From a virus, in IMG/VR virus record IMGVR_UViG_3300044950_000141, positions 65,670 to 117,586 of that record: a stretch of 51,917 nt of DNA; one strand, given 5' to 3'. The notes beneath the pieces are model-generated. The model worked only from the letters and a program-made list of their open reading frames with translations, was not told the DNA's origin and searched no databases. The translations under genes were made by a program, and so were the position numbers. Below, one piece after another: positions 51,719 through 51,917 of the stretch. The stretch's first letter is position 1. Each line of letters starts with the position of its first letter.

Positions 51719-51917
51719 CTAACTAACTAAATTTCTTATTTTCATTCCTAATTCTGCATTGTTTGGATGGTCTCTAACTAATTTAGTTAGTTCCTTGTCT
51801 AAGCTCATTAATTTCTGTAAATAGAGCGTAGCATCCATCAATTCTTCCTGTAGATGCTTAAGATAATTATCCTTATTGTTAGTCTCTAGAGTGGTGCCAT
51901 ACTTGGTAATCCCTATT
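51719..51917 (-). CDS. Partial gene, phage conserved helical protein (3' part)
   Basis: About 65 codons open to the right edge and ending in TAG. ITKYGTTLETNN then HLQEELMDATLYLQKLM matches small phage proteins with a KYG-x-L...EE-x-MDAxxYL pattern, somewhat like MazG/dUTPase-type helical pyrophosphohydrolases, but the visible piece is too short to call. The start lies outside the window. Confidence 0.6.
   Translation of the reverse strand, partial: IGITKYGTTLETNNKDNYLKHLQEELMDATLYLQKLMSLDKELTKLVRDHPNNAELGMKIRNLVS

Noticed and set aside
51635-51720. Cobalamin riboswitch before the class II RNR
   Set aside because: The leader is too short and holds only the terminator and promoter; no B12-box-like conserved core was seen.

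Overview
This window is part of a tailed-phage genome that very probably infects a member of the Bacteroidota. It is AT-rich, and almost every base is coding, with overlapping ATGA/TAATG gene junctions. Several intergenic gaps carry the Bacteroidota promoter pattern (TTG, 18-20 bases, TANNTTTG). A giant virion-type polypeptide with a GSDFDIDK (DxDxD) RNA-polymerase motif points to a crAss-like phage or a close relative. No tRNA, integrase, transposase, terminase, portal or capsid gene was recognised here, so the head and packaging genes must lie outside the window.

Layout. (1) 3-17180, + strand: two giant proteins. The first is cut by the left edge and carries two zincin-like HExxH motifs and an RNAP double-psi beta-barrel motif. 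The second carries a RecB-like PD-(D/E)XK nuclease motif. A terminator follows. (2) 17219-25929: a promoter and leader hairpin, a 2631-residue fibre with two Ser/Gly/Thr stalks and a very long NTASG/VGGG repeat array, and two small proteins. (3) 25982-28682, + strand: a GT9-like transferase, a sulfotransferase, an APS kinase, an HxGH nucleotidyltransferase and a DUF2061 membrane protein. This reads as a sulfate-activation and sulfate-transfer cassette. (4) 34981-28660, - strand: an FkbM methyltransferase and four glycosyltransferases, the last resembling the TibC-type (BAHT) O-heptosyltransferases. (5) 35039-38316, + strand: DUF6165, then a lysis module (holin-like proteins, GH19 endolysin, spanin-like proteins). 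(6) 38425-40747: three proteins with Thr/Ser-rich stalks and one glycosyltransferase. The last stalk protein ends in a C-type-lectin-like domain whose codons look like the variable region of a diversity-generating retroelement. (7) 40763-43677: a ferritin-like protein and a run of small, very basic proteins. (8) 43820-51917, - strand: two more glycosyltransferases and a methyltransferase, a GroES-like protein, small conserved phage proteins, an HNH nuclease, dUTPase, RecA, DUF5522, class II ribonucleotide reductase, and a partial gene at the right edge.

How the genes fit together. Section 8 supplies nucleotides and recombination functions. Section 1 is probably packaged in the virion and ejected to start transcription. 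The Bacteroidota-type promoters suggest that several blocks are instead read by host RNA polymerase. The unusual theme is surface chemistry: about seven glycosyltransferases, two methyltransferases, a sulfotransferase and its donor-making enzymes surround several Ser/Thr-rich surface proteins. My main inference is that the phage glycosylates, and perhaps sulfates, its own fibres and diversifies one receptor-binding tip by targeted mutagenesis supplied from outside the window.
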